The position numbers were made by a program, and so were the translations under genes. DNA of 64,000 nt from Hippasteria phrygiana. Taxonomy: Eukaryota; Echinodermata; Asteroidea; Valvatida; Goniasteridae. The DNA lies in NCBI GenBank assembly GCA_037893225.1, contig JAZGUH010000732.1, positions 351,129 through 415,128 on the forward strand, read 5' to 3'. Each line of letters opens with the position of its first letter. The stretch's first letter is position 1. The notes beneath the pieces were generated by a model. That model worked only from the letters and a program-made list of their open reading frames with translations. It had not been told where the DNA came from and did not search any database. Positions 22,161 through 33,194 of this stretch are shown here, piece after piece.

Positions 22161-22385
22161 CAGTGGCGAGTAAATCCGTGTCGAAAAGTGGGGATGATTA
22201 TTGAATTTGTCAACGAAGTACTGCATCTTGAACTTTTTCTCAACGGGGGATATACCCCCGCCCCAAACACCGCTTGAAATTTGAAACATCACTTTGTGTA
22301 CAATTTCCCCTTTTTAAATTTACGAAACAAAAAAGAAATACAAATCGGCGGGCCCCTAAACTTTTCCCCCGTGTTTACGCCACTG
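22161..22385. mobile_element. MITE with CAGTGGCG ends
   Basis: Starts CAGTGGCGAGTAAATCCGTG and ends CGTGTTTACGCCACTG, giving imperfect terminal inverted repeats over 225 bp. Related single ends (CAGTGGCGTAAATCCGTATC at 35183 and CAGTGGCGTATCCAG near 38856) occur elsewhere in the window. No clear target duplication was read. Confidence 0.55.
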
Positions 22386-22479
22386 GCGCACAGATCCCCA
22401 CATCACTATGATAAAGATGACTACCGAAGAAACAAAGAAATAAACACCCCGACAAATATTCAAACAACCCTAATTTTCA

Positions 22480-22770
22480 CCCGTTTTGCACGAATTATTC
22501 GCTTATTAACAAAACCCATAACCCGATCATCCACATCTGCAAAAGGTTTTTATGCAGCTGCTCCAAACCTTTGGAACAGTCTTCCTTATAAAATTCGTCA
22601 TGCCAGTTCTCTTACTCAATTCAAAACATCACTCAAAACTCACTTATACCAGTCATTTGTTTTATAGGCACCTTATTAATTAATTATGTTTTTTTTTTTT
22701 CTCGATGTAAAGCGTTGTGATACCACTTGTGTAAGAACGCTATATAAATGCCTTAATTATTTTATTATTT
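22480..22770 (+). pseudogene. 3' end of a CR1/L2-type LINE
   Basis: The plus strand encodes the conserved C-terminal tail of CR1/L2 pol proteins (FYAAAPNLWNSLPYKIRHAS followed by LTQFKTSLKTHLYQ). After the stop comes the typical 3' hairpin tail, an AAAGCG...ACGCTATATAAATGC motif, and then an ATT-rich end. Everything upstream is missing, as expected of a 5'-truncated copy. It meets the Tx1 LINE tail to tail at about 22770. Confidence 0.75.
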
Positions 22771-22779
22771 TTTTGTCGG

Positions 22780-23756
22780 TCTCAGTGGAGTTAGACTCCA
22801 TTTATTTCAATACTATACACATTTCGACAATACAGACAAAAATACAAAATACCTTACAGGTGTACATAAACTATAAATGAAGGTCAAAACCGGACTATTT
22901 ACAGGATATACAGATTAAAAAACAACAATGACAAACTTGGTTTGGTAAACAGACATGGCAGGAAAGGGGAAGGGGAAGGGGAAGGGGAGGGGAAGGGCAA
23001 GAGGAACGGGGGGGGGGAGATAATTCTGAAATCAAACGTTTACAACAAACTATTAGTACAAAAATGATATATACAAAGAGAAAGGAATAACAATATACAC
23101 ATACAGATAACATAACTAAATGAAATGGACACAAATGAATAAACCAAAATAAGAAATAAACAAGGAAATAAAACTAACTCATCAAAAGCAATTATAATTA
23201 ATCGAACAATAAGTCAAGGCAAAGCAACCAAGACATCTTAACAAAAGAAAATAGAAAACAAATTCATGAATAATAGTAAGCAAAAGAATTAATTAACTAG
23301 TTAGTCATCATTACGAAGAATTATACAAACATAAACTTATATGTACAACTAATATATATATATATACGTATATCATAACCAAATAACAAAGTCAATAGTA
23401 TAATCAACACATAAAGTGCAATTATAATTAATCAAATAATGTTAAGCAAAACAACCAAATATTAACATTACAATGGGAAAAGTAAATAAAACATCTTAAC
23501 AAAGAGGCATTGAAAACAATTTATGAATAATTTAGTAAATGAATGAACGAATGAATCAATTAACCAATTAGCCAATTATACAATCAATCAATCAATCAAT
23601 CAGTCATCAGAATTAAAAAAGATAATCTAGTTCCCAACATCAAAAGGAAAACAGCAGGGATAACAAAAGTATTCTGAAACAAAAGTAACAGAAAATTATG
23701 TAATTAAAGGCGCTATTTTATTAACCCACCCACTCTTACCTTTGTTTCTTATATTT
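22780..23756 (-). other. 3' UTR of the Tx1-type LINE with internal duplication
   Basis: A-rich on the plus strand. About 23190-23290 and 23420-23560 share the words AATTATAATTAATC, AAGCAAAnCAACCAA, ACATCTTAACAAAG and ATGAATAAT in the same order, so the UTR contains a tandem duplication of roughly 230 bp. Simple repeats include GGGGAA units (about 22958-22990), TA (about 23347) and CAAT (23580-23602). Confidence 0.6.
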
Positions 23757-24800
23757 TCAAGAGAGAAATTTCTTGAGACGGACCTTGAACTGAAATATAA
23801 TATCGATATCGGAAGGATTAGAATAGTTGTCAAAGGCTAATTTACATCGAATAACCCATATAACGCTTAGCATTTTGGCGATGATGGCATTGTGAACAGG
23901 ACTCATTTTGTAGCCTAGGATTCTATTACAATCGTTTAGATAAAAATCTTTCTTACCCGAATATTTCCTAAGGATACGTTCAACAAGAATCCATGCACTT
24001 AAGGTACTAACACAATAAATAAACAAATGTTCGTGAGTCTCTGGCTCCACATTACAAAGGGGACAAATATTATCATCAGTTTTACCTATTTTAGAGAGAA
24101 AGTCCTTAGTAGGAAGACATCTGTGTTTTAATTTGTACCAAAAATCTTTATCTTCTGGGTCCATAATATAATTATTGGAACCATTTTTCCAAATACAGGT
24201 CCAATCGACATCGGTGCGGTAATTAAGAATTTCTTGCCATTTAATTTGGACTTTAGGGACCACAAATCTGGCTAGAATCAAATTACAATAATTAATTTTG
24301 GCAGTGGTATTGGAAAACTTGACATAATCATTCGACTACCTATCAAAAAAGACGAGCCAATTACAAACGTGATTAGGAGGACCGATTCTGTTTTCTTCGA
24401 TTAACTTATGATTAATATGATTCTCAATTCGTCCGACTAATCTACCCGCGATAATATTGTGGACATTGCATGTTTTAGCCACGGCACGAAAGGATATCAA
24501 ATTCCCGTTAGCGATGACGTCCTTAACTTTATGAAAATTATTGGAAGCGAGTAAGGGACTGTTAAGTTCGGTATTATCATCCGTAGCACATACGTTGTTC
24601 CAGAGAGGAACTTCACGTGTTTCAGAAACTACAGAAAAAGAACAGTTAATTTTACCGTCAACAGCTTTAAAGGCACGAATCAAATCTTGATAAAAAGTAG
24701 TAGTATTGACCGGATTACGGCTATTAGACAGGCCATACCAACCCAGTTTATTATCGACCTTACCAAGCCAGTAATCAAAGAATTTTTCCACTTGCCGCAA
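23757..24800 (-). pseudogene. Tx1-type LINE ORF2, C-terminal region
   Basis: Two open stretches in the same frame (24800-24336 and 24281-23757) are separated by stop codons. The second contains the CPLC...HEHLFIYC zinc-type motif that ends many Tx1/L1 ORF2 proteins, preceded by a WYKLKHRCLPTKDFL block. The first follows the RT/thumb part after a frame break near 24800-24854. It is probably non-functional. Confidence 0.75.
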
Positions 24801-24853
24801 GATTTAATATAATTAGAAAACCACTGAACCTTGATACTGATGAGTTTTCTATT

Positions 24854-26890
24854 CTATATTGGACCATTGATGGTATTTCTTTTAATCTTTTCTACTTTGC
24901 CATCCCAGTAAAAATTCCAAATACTTTTATCAATCTTCTTAATCCATTCACGCGGACATGAAATAATACTCCCCAAATAATTTAATCCCGATCCCACCAA
25001 AGTATTGACGATCACTGCTTTACCTATGAGAGTCAAACTACGCTTGCTCCACTTATCAAGAATACACTTAAACTTATTCACGCGCGGACCCCAGTTGTCT
25101 TCCGGGGTGACGTCATTTCCGAAAACTATTCCTAAAATTTTTATTTTCCCATTACACCAATTAAAGCCGCAAGGGTTATCCGATCTATCTTTCCATTTTC
25201 CTAACCAAAGACCTTTGGTTTTAGAAACGTTTAATTTGGACCCGCTCCCTTTACAATAAACATTGAAAATATCCTGAATAATGTCAAAGTCGTTATTTGT
25301 ACTCACAAAAATCGTGGAATCGTCCGCGTGCTGAACGAGTTTGATCGACTCTTTACAATCGGGGATTTCGATACCTTTAAGCTCATTGTTAATTCTAAAA
25401 AGATTAGCTAGTCCTTCAGCACAGATAGAGAAAAGAAGTGGGGACAATGGACATCCCTGCCTGATACCGCGAGTTATTTCAACGGGGGAACCGATGTAGT
25501 TATTAACTATTATTCGACAGCTCGGTTGGCTGTATAGAAGTTTGATTCCTTTAATTAAAAACGGGGGAACACCTAGTTTATCCATGACTGCAAACATGTA
25601 ATTCCAATTGATTCTATCAAAGGCCTTTTCTAAATCTATACTAACTGCGGCTGCACCTAAATTTTCCCAATTTATATAATCTATTGTATCCCTGAGAATC
25701 ATAAGATTGTCCTGAATTTTCCTAGATTTGACACCACACGATTGTTCTTCACCAATAATAATAGGCATGATATTTTTCAGACGATTAGTAAGAGTCTTAG
25801 CGAGAATTTTATAATCCACACATAACAGACTAATGGGACGCCAATTTTTCAACTCAAATTTACTCCCGACATTTTTGTAAATAAGTCGGATGAGGGCAGT
25901 ATTCATGGAACGACCTAAATGACCCTTTTGAAAACTGTAATTAAAGACTTCGAAGAGATCTATACCAATAATATCCCAATATGTTTGGTAGAATTCCACC
26001 GTGAGGCCATCGATGCCGGGGGATTTATTTTTGTTCATTTGGAAAAGAGCATTTTTTAATTCAAGTAGCGTGAAATCATTCTCAGAACTTTCAAGAATAT
26101 CCTCTGGAACGACGTTAGGAATCATAGAATTCAAAATAACGTTCATACCAGAAAGACATATATCCTCAGAAGTGTACAATTTACTATAAAAATCATTTAC
26201 AACGGTTAACATGATTTGACTCGGATTGGCATAATTCCCCTCAGAAATCAATAATTTTTCCATTTTATTCTTCTGAACTTGTTGTTTTTCTAAATTTAGA
26301 AAATATCTAGAAGCTTTTTCGCCCCCTGTTTTAATTGTGTTTCTGGCTCTTATTTTGGATTTTTCCCATTCTTTAAATTCATAGGCTTTGATGGCTTCTT
26401 CGGTGATCTTAATTTCATCATAATTGGCATCGGTGGGATTGCTAATTAATTTCCTATATTTTTCCTGAAGGCGAGAAAGGTCCTTTTTCGAATTCCTGGA
26501 TTTTTCCTTGCTATAATCTTGGATTATTTCTTTGAGTCGAAACTTCCCAATTTCCCACCACTCAACTAAATTATCATGATTTTTCTTTTGGATTTTCCAA
26601 AAATTCCAAAAATGTTTTACTCGAAATACAAGATCTTCGTCATCTAAAATATTATTGTTACAGATCCATCTGCCTTGCCCGTGGGATACCTCACTATCAT
26701 TTAATTTCATTAAAAGAAGTTGATGGTCTGAAAGGCCGCTCACTCTATAGGAAATATTCTCTATTCTATGAAACATGTTAGAAGACACAAACAAATAATC
26801 GATTCTATTCGGCGTTTTAGTCGGTTTGTGAAAATGCGTGTAACCCTCATCATCCGGAAGTAAAGTTCTCCAAACATCAACGAGATCTTT
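24854..26890 (-). pseudogene. Tx1-type LINE ORF2, end of endonuclease and reverse transcriptase
   Basis: An open stretch of over 640 codons on the minus strand. It starts in the last part of the APE endonuclease (NRIDYLFVSSN, SGLSDHQLLLMKL with the active-site His) in a frame shifted by one nucleotide from the preceding endonuclease part near 26890. RT blocks follow: NKSPGIDGLTVEFYQ, NWRPISLLCVDYKILAKTL, GEEQSCGVKSRKIQDNL, SIDLEKAFDRINW (catalytic Asp), GIRQGCPLSPLLFSICAEGL, and HADD in place of the usual Y/FADD (catalytic DD at 25319-25324). The frame ends at a stop at 24854 inside the thumb region. Confidence 0.88.
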
Positions 26891-27446
26891 TTCTTAGTGT
26901 AACATTTCTCATAATAATTTGGCTGCTATCGTTAATACGAAATTTATCTAAATTGCAATTAAAGTCGCCCCCTATGATCCAGTTTTCGTCCCCAGTGATA
27001 CGGTCAGTCAGACCATCAACAAAAATTGTCCTTTCACGGAGGTAATTTGGAGCATACACGGATGCTATAGAAATCACTTCATTGTCCCAATCTATATCAC
27101 CTTTTATCCACCTACCATCGTCATCTTGCTTAATATTAGAAATAATAATTCCAGATTGTTTTGAGGTGAGAATAGCAACCCCCTTTGAATGGCGAGTCCC
27201 GTGATTGAAAATAATTTGACCTTCCCACTGTTTGCTCCAAATGTCCTCATCATTGCGATCGCTATGAGTCTCTTGTAAAAATACCAAGTTGAATTTACAA
27301 TCTTTAAGATAATCAAAAAGCATACTTCTTTTCAGATCATCTCTGATACCATTAATATTAAGTGATGCTACTGTTAAGAAAAACATAGCAATCGCAATAA
27401 AGTGTAATAAGGACCTATCCATACAAATTTCATTTGAAATATTCAC
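26877..27446 (-). pseudogene. Tx1-type LINE ORF2, APE-like endonuclease (N-terminal part)
   Basis: An open stretch of 189 codons; the first ATG in frame is near 27422. It has the exonuclease-endonuclease-phosphatase fold motifs: VASLNINGIRD (Asn), LVFLQETHSD (catalytic Glu), RHSKGVAIL, ISIASVYAPN and WIIGGDFNC (Asp and Asn). A one-nucleotide frame break near 26890 separates it from the remaining SDH motif. It would nick target DNA to prime reverse transcription. Confidence 0.88.
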
Positions 27447-27749
27447 TTACATAGCCTTCTGACCTCGGCCACGTCCCTTAGGGTTGGATGTTTTCGTGCT
27501 ATCCGATATCGGCTGGGACAGACTGCGGTTTTGTTGTCCGCTTTCCTGCAGCGACCTCCTGTTTTGTTGCGAGGATGCCCCTCCCGATCCCCTCCTACGT
27601 CTGAAGCGTTGAACCCCCCTGCGTGTATATGGCACCCAATTGTCGTCGTCGTCGTCGTCGTCGTCGTCGTTGTTGCTGTTGCTGTTGCTGATTATCAGAT
27701 GGTGGGTCTTCCTGTTCCCTGTCTTTTGTGTCGCTTGCGTCGTCTTCAT
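27447..27749 (-). pseudogene. Tx1-type LINE ORF1, C-terminal tail
   Basis: Short minus-strand stretch continuing ORF1 after stop codons. It is Asp-rich because of a (GTC)n microsatellite at about 27645-27670, then basic (RRGVQRFRRRRGSGG), and ends in a GRGRGQKAM tail directly before the ORF2 frame. The microsatellite may have caused the frame break. Confidence 0.6.
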
Positions 27750-27812
27750 CCCTGAGTAGTTTCCTATTGGAATCGTCTGTGTCTTCCCTTTCCTTTCTCT
27801 TGCGTGATTCCT

Positions 27813-28859
27813 TTACACTCTCGTCCCAGAATCCAGTTGGCTTTGGTCCGGATGATGATTCCCCTTCTTTTTAGTTGGCTCCCTCTCTCTTGTGTTCTCT
27901 CTTCTCTGCGTTGGTGCGAGTGCCTCCTTGAAGGATTTAGTGAGTTTTGTAGCTTGCGTGTTCTTCTTCGGCAGTGGATCCTCACTTGGTTGTGGGTTGC
28001 CGGGTACGGGTTTTTGGCCTTCCTCATCTCCCTTGACGTGTCTGTCTTCCGCGTCTTCTTGATGTTCCTCTTCTTTCTGGTCTTCCTCTCTATCTTCTGT
28101 GTGTTTGTCCTCTTTGTCGTTGTCGTCCGCGTGTTGGTCCTCTCCTTTGTCTTCCGCTTGTGTATCCTCTTCTTCGTCGTGGTTTTCCTGGTTCTCGTCT
28201 TCTTGTTGTTCGTCCCTTCTGTCATCTTCCATGTCTTCGTAGTCGTTGTCTTCCTTCCCGTTGTGCCAGGCCGCTCTATGTTCTCGACTGCCGCATACAA
28301 AACACCTCCCCCTTTCCGGACATTCTCTGGCCATGTGATTTGTTCCTTCACAGATCTTGCAGGTTTTCAGCTGACCCTTGTAGCGGACTGGTAGCGAGAA
28401 ACCTCTCACCTTGAGAAAGCTGGGGATGGGCTTCTTGACGTTTCTTACCAGGCAGCTCCTGACGCCCGTCTCCACTTTCTCGTCGAACTGGTGATATTGC
28501 CTACGGATATTGGCCACTGTTCCGTAGGCATACAGCATGCGGATGACATCCTCGTCTGACATTTCATAGGGACACTTGATGTATACCACCACTGCATTGA
28601 GGACGTTGGCTCTCTCACACTGGATAAGCGCATTGCGAATAAGTAATCCGCGCCCGGCTATGTCAATACAATCTCTCTCATTGTTGAAGGTTACGTTGTA
28701 CCATCGGTTGGTAAGCTCTGCAATGCATACTATTGTGTCCACTTTGTCTAGCTCGAACTCCACTGCATTGTATACCTCTTCAGGCGTGACGGCCCTTTCA
28801 AACTGCTTTGTGCTGAAACGCACCGTGTGAGGCCTATTCAGAGCCGTACGTTGGTACAT
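27813..28859 (-). CDS. Tx1-type LINE ORF1 protein
   Basis: About 348 residues from the ATG at 28859-28857. The N-terminal 150 residues form a mixed alpha/beta domain (VCIAELTNRWYNVTF, ERDCIDIAGRGLLIR, NAVVVYIKCPYEMSDEDV) resembling the RNA-binding ORF1 of Tx1-like elements. A CCHC knuckle follows (CKICEGTNHMAREC). A second motif, CFVCGSREH, lacks the usual final Cys. The C-terminal third is very acidic (runs of Glu/Asp with Gln and His). Expected role: binding of the element RNA. A stop at 27813 probably truncates it relative to the tail at 27447-27749. The opposite-strand basic frame is a shadow. Confidence 0.75.
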   Translation of the reverse strand: MYQRTALNRPHTVRFSTKQFERAVTPEEVYNAVEFELDKVDTIVCIAELTNRWYNVTFNNERDCIDIAGRGLLIRNALIQCERANVLNAVVVYIKCPYEMSDEDVIRMLYAYGTVANIRRQYHQFDEKVETGVRSCLVRNVKKPIPSFLKVRGFSLPVRYKGQLKTCKICEGTNHMARECPERGRCFVCGSREHRAAWHNGKEDNDYEDMEDDRRDEQQEDENQENHDEEEDTQAEDKGEDQHADDNDKEDKHTEDREEDQKEEEHQEDAEDRHVKGDEEGQKPVPGNPQPSEDPLPKKNTQATKLTKSFKEALAPTQRRENTREREPTKKKGNHHPDQSQLDSGTRV

Positions 28860-29100
28860 GACTACCAATATGGCGTCGCCTTCCTCGACGCTGGAAATGT
28901 CAAGTGTTTAGATCAAGGCCTAAAAAGGCCTAAAAAAGGCCTGAAAATCACTTACAGAGATCCCAGAAAGGTCTTGTGGTGTCAGGAAACTCACAGAAGA
29001 AAATTATTGCTATCTTGAATATTGTAAGGCGGTCGAAAAGGCGAAATTGTGCCAGAATTTCAGAGCTCGACGCAAAGCACGTCTTGCGCCCTCGAACGCT

Positions 29101-29127
29101 ATTATTATTATTATTATTATTATTACT
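29101..29127. repeat. (ATT)n microsatellite
   Basis: About nine ATT units, next to the 5' end of the Tx1-type LINE. Confidence 0.9.
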
Positions 29128-29891
29128 TTTTATGACATGAACAATTCACATACCGAGTACATGGATCGGATGTACTGTACATGTAATGTATGTACTGTAC
29201 ATGTTGACTATACATTACATGTGGACTTGATGTGCGGAAATATTGTTTCACACAGCGAGTTGTTGACAAGTGCCATTAGAATAGCGACCAAGTGAAGTTG
29301 TTTCAGCTCCATCTATCAACTGTTTAAAAGAAAATGTACTTCTAAGTTCTAGATTTTAATTATTTTGTTTCGCTGCTAAAGAACTGTCTGCAGCCACAAC
29401 CCCTCTTTTAGTAGCATGATAATTTTGTTTTGAAGTGACGGGTCAAAATAAGCCTGAAGCTTTGTATCGACCTAAGTTTACAAGCAAGATACGAACAAGA
29501 TACATCCAAATGAATGTACACATAATACATAGACCCTTTTACGGATACCCCACCTGTTGGATTTTGTACAAAATTTAGCGCGAACTGTCCCACAGCGACA
29601 AGACACGTTGCAGTTTTGCTGTGCACATTTACATGGACAAGCACCCCGTGTGCCGAGTCGTCCTCCCTGGCAAGAGTTTCGGCATCTCTAGCTTAAGGTT
29701 CTACTTCTATATCGCCAACCTCCAATTCTATGCAACTTTCAGACAAATATTCCTTGGCACTTGTGTAGGCCCTACATGTGAATGAAATTGTATGAAATAA
29801 ACAGATGAAATTTGAACGTTTTTTTTCTAATAATCTTACTTTTAGAGAACTGAGTGCCACGATGTGTGCTACTTGTTTATAAGTATACGTG
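29128..29891. other. Non-coding, no feature recognised
   Basis: AT-rich sequence with short ACATGTAATGTA repeats near 29180-29220. No gene is recognised. It may be intronic to the aminopeptidase gene. Confidence 0.45.
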
Positions 29892-29894
29892 TTA

Positions 29895-30070
29895 AGCCCG
29901 TTTCATACTTCATGCGAATGCGAAGCGAATCTATGACGTCAACGCCAAATATTCGCACTGCGAATTCGCAAAAGTTGAACACATTTCAACTTGTGCGAAT
30001 CTTCGCTGCGAATGTTTCATGACGTCAAATTCGCTTCGCATTCGGATTCGCATGAAGTATGAACCGGGCT
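29895..30070. mobile_element. PIF/Harbinger-type (Tourist-like) MITE
   Basis: A 176-bp palindromic element. The ends AGCCCGTTTCATACTTCATG and CATGAAGTATGAACCGGGCT are inverted repeats, and both sides are flanked by TTA (29892-29894 and 30071-30073), the 3-bp TWA duplication of PIF/Harbinger. Inside, the arms continue with GCGAATGCGAAGCGAAT and TGACGTCAA words. Non-coding. Confidence 0.8.
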
Positions 30071-30379
30071 TTACACGTATGTGTATTTCAGTACGCAGAC
30101 GCTGGACATGCATGCGTGTTCCAGGGGGTGTAGTTTCTAAAAGCCAATTCTCAGAACAGCCATAACAAACGGATGGAGGTTAAAAATAGCACATAACCGA
30201 AATGAAGCGCAAGGGGGCGCACTCCAATATTTGATTCGTTAACGCGAGATGGCGCGACGACACAGCCCCTTTAAGTTTAAAGAAACAACATTGGGCACAC
30301 TTATTGACTAATACAGGTTTGCGATAATCTGGTTAAAACAAATTAAGAGAATAGTTATCTTTGTTATGCTCTCTTGCAG

Positions 30380-30492
30380 TGGTTCGGTAACCTAGTCACC
30401 ATGGAGTGGTGGAATGGTCTGTGGCTTAATGAAGGATTCGCTACCTACATGGAACACATAGGTGTCAACCACGTACACCCTGAATTTCAAAG
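30380..30492 (+). CDS. Exon of an M1 (aminopeptidase N-like) zinc metallopeptidase
   Basis: A 113-bp exon bounded by a good acceptor (CTCTCTTGCAG before 30380) and donor (CAAAG before GTTAGT at 30493). It encodes [20 protein letters not shown], then [17 protein letters not shown]. This is the segment right after the HEXXH zinc site in M1 peptidases, and it includes the distal zinc-ligand Glu of NEGFA (HEXXH-x18-E). The exon begins in phase 0 at the Trp after the expected HELAHQ and ends after two bases of a codon. I found no other exon of this gene in the window, so either flanking introns are long (the LINE upstream would then be intronic) or it is an isolated relic. The exact subfamily cannot be told. 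Confidence 0.82.
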
Positions 30493-30499
30493 GTTAGTT

Positions 30500-30914
30500 T
30501 GGCTGCAATGGATATCTGTCGCGTGCTTTTTTTTGTTAATTTCTATGTTGTATTATTGTTATTATGTCATTCTAGACATACCAATTGCTTTTGTATATAG
30601 AGTGCATAGCTATCGTAATTATCAGATTTACTTCATATTGAAGATCAAAACCTGTTACTCAGTGTAACATTGTTGGTATATTGAAACATTGTTTTGTTTT
30701 TAATTGGAAGTACTGCCTTAATTTGTTCCAGAATTCAATTGTGTGTACACAATAATAAGAAAGGGTGGTTATAATCATCTACTAAGTTACACATTGGACA
30801 CATTGGAGTGTTTTCTATTTTCCACCTAAACAAAAACATTTTGGTTGCTATTATACGGCGCATCAATTTATAGTTGAAGTTTCTTAACTAAACTTTTTTT
30901 ATCTCAACTACTTT
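30500..30914. other. Non-coding, probably intronic
   Basis: AT-rich sequence downstream of the aminopeptidase exon. The next expected exon was not found. Confidence 0.4.
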
Positions 30915-31640
30915 ATTTTAGAAATATTTTAGAAATTGGCTTTTGGTGTAAAACTGACCCCACCCCCCCCCCCCCCCCGATAAAATTAAGAAAAAGTCAC
31001 CACATTTCACTTCAATCGGCCAAATTGTTCTGGGGAATAATTCGGTGGGGTACCGCTAACCCTAATAGGGTTAAACTAGACACCTAAATAATATCGATAA
31101 TCTGCTAACCGATATGTTGGATAACCGACAGCTGAAAAGCCTGTATTTTGAGAAAGTATTTAAGCAAAGGGAGATGATATAAACAAATGTGACTTTTCGA
31201 CATTTATGTTATTATGAAAACCAAAGAATATCTTGTTCGTTACACTAGAATACTTATACTGCAGTTCATATTTTTTAAAAATATCAGTTAATGATTCAGT
31301 CAGCTCGCTGCGTGCAGAACCATTAACGCTGGCCCGTTGATTACGAGATGTACATTTAAAAATGACATAAATGTCATTTGGCGGCAGAAAATTAATCAAT
31401 CAACTTATATTTGTGTCCTATAGAGGAAGATAGCCAGTTTTATCGTACACCCACAATAATACACATGCGAGCTGCTGTTTAGAAGTGGGTTTGACCTTTT
31501 TCGAGACTTGTAAAGATCCATCTTACACGAATTAACTGGACTCTGTAGATTTAACATAACCTTTGGGGAGAGGAAAGGAGCAGAAGTCTTTGTCATTGAG
31601 GTTGTCATTTAATTTAGGCGATTCTTCTGCTAATAATGTA
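30915..31640. repeat. Dispersed repeat family, copy C
   Basis: Same block order as copies A and B, with an expanded C run at 30963-30978 inside the GTGTAAAACTGACCCC block. It ends with GGGGAGAGGAAAGG and ATTTAGGCGATTCTTCTGC, as copy D does. Confidence 0.7.
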
Positions 31641-32319
31641 AGCGTACATTACACACCATGCAGTCGGGATTTCAGTGTTTTCTTTTCAACACTAAACACC
31701 ATTAACGGGCTTTGGCAGATTTAAACTTACAAATAAAAGGAATTGCTCTGCTGAATGATCATTAAACAGTTAAACAAATTAATATCTTCATATTATTCTT
31801 GACAACTTTAAACCGATTTTTGACACTCATATGGTGACATTATATAAACTCTCTTCCTTGGGGTTGGTTTGACAATATTATAATAAAAAAATAAACTAAT
31901 TAAACTAAAACAATTGAATTTCCTGTCACAAGTAACACTTTACAAAATATTGCAATTATTCTTTTTTCGTGACTGGACTGGTTTTAATATTTTTTTTAGA
32001 GGATGTCAAGAGCAGGCCTGTATCCTGGGGCCGATGTGGTGGTGGGGGGGGGGGGGGGGGGGCAGCTGCGTGCTTGCCCGAATAGGCATCTAATACGTTT
32101 AATCAGGCCTACTTTATTTGGGTTGGGTTAAAAGAGAAAGGAAATGTGAAGTATGTGAGGGAACGTTTGAAAAATTACGTTCACCCCTACCAAACCTTAC
32201 TCTGTGAAGAAAAAAGTGCGCGAGTTATACACGTGTTCGGGAAAGTGCTTGAGGAAAATATGTACATGTATTATGATGTATTCACCTCCCGACAGAAATG
32301 ACCTGATGGTCAGAAATGC
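31641..32319. other. Non-coding with a poly-G run
   Basis: No gene seen. A G run occupies 32044-32062. Confidence 0.5.
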
Positions 32320-32323
32320 TTAA

Positions 32324-32775
32324 CCCTGCGCCGCACTGGCGGCGTCACTTGGTGACGCCGTTTTTGTTGTTTTCCTTCTAAAAAACAAACAAACGCCCCA
32401 TACATTGATACTCCAGATATGCCTAGCCTGGTCCTTGCCGAAAAGCACTGTATAGTCACTTTGTGGCCTGGGTTGGAGGGCAAGCCAGGGTAAGCCATAT
32501 AAATGCATGTCTCAGGGAAAGTCCCATAGGGTTGTGCACAGCTCCGTCCTGTTTGTTCGTGGGTTTTACCACAGGCATGTAAATGATATGTCAATAGCCC
32601 AGCTCCAGATGGCCAAGCCTTTGTAGTCTGCCGACCCAGTCAAGGCCCTAGAGTTCATGGGACCGCCATGTGTACATGTACATTGGTCGAAGGTATATAC
32701 GCTACAAGCACATGCTTCCCCAAAGGAAGCAGGCAGTGTCACCGCGTCACTAGGAGTTGGCAGTGCAGCGCAGGG
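32324..32775. mobile_element. piggyBac-type non-autonomous element
   Basis: A 452-bp segment starting CCCTGCGCCGCACTGGC and ending GCAGTGCAGCGCAGGG. It is flanked by TTAA on both sides (32320-32323 and 32776-32779). TTAA target sites with CCC-starting inverted ends are the signature of piggyBac elements. No transposase is encoded. The interior includes GGTGACGCC/GGCGTCAC hairpin words near the left end. Confidence 0.82.
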
Positions 32776-33194
32776 TTAATCTACTTGCGGCACGTGAAGT
32801 GATTTTCAACACAATCTCACTTTTGCGTCATGTGCATGAGTTACTCCTTTGAGACACTCATATACAGCATGAGGTGCATGAGGTACTTATGTAGTACGAC
32901 GTACGTGTGGTACTCATTAGGGCGTCGCTGTTTATTTCTATAGTTTATAGTTCTCATATTTTTTTGGCCTTGTCGGAGTGTCGGTCGGTCGAAAAATAAT
33001 CATGGGTAAAAACACACATAGGCTAAATATAATGATGAAAGAACGTTTTGCGTCCTGAAACACGTCGTCTGCGCCTTATGTCTAAATGAATAATAATATT
33101 TAAAAAACGCAACTTTGGCAACATTTTGGTATTTAATTTTTAGAATGAATCATCTTTGGCAACTTACTAACTTGTACAAATTTGCACGAGATTC

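Larger units (their letters stand above)
22780..29090 (-). mobile_element. Nearly full-length Tx1/L1-clade LINE, decayed
   Basis: Minus-strand element of about 6.3 kb. In transcription order it has a short 5' region (about 29090-28860), ORF1 with zinc knuckles and an acidic tail, then ORF2 with APE endonuclease, reverse transcriptase and a Cys/His C-terminal motif, and a 3' UTR of about 1 kb. ORF2 similarity is closest to Tx1-type members of the L1 clade (ISLLCVDYKILAKTL and IIIGEEQSCGV blocks). Four or more frame disruptions show the copy is inactive, although long open stretches imply a moderate age. An ATT microsatellite (29101-29127) lies at the 5' side. Confidence 0.85.

Noticed and set aside
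27764..28394. Basic Lys/Arg/Thr-rich frame and a hydrophobic frame overlapping LINE ORF1
   Set aside because: Both are shadows of the acidic tail of ORF1. The zinc knuckle and position before the endonuclease identify the true frame.
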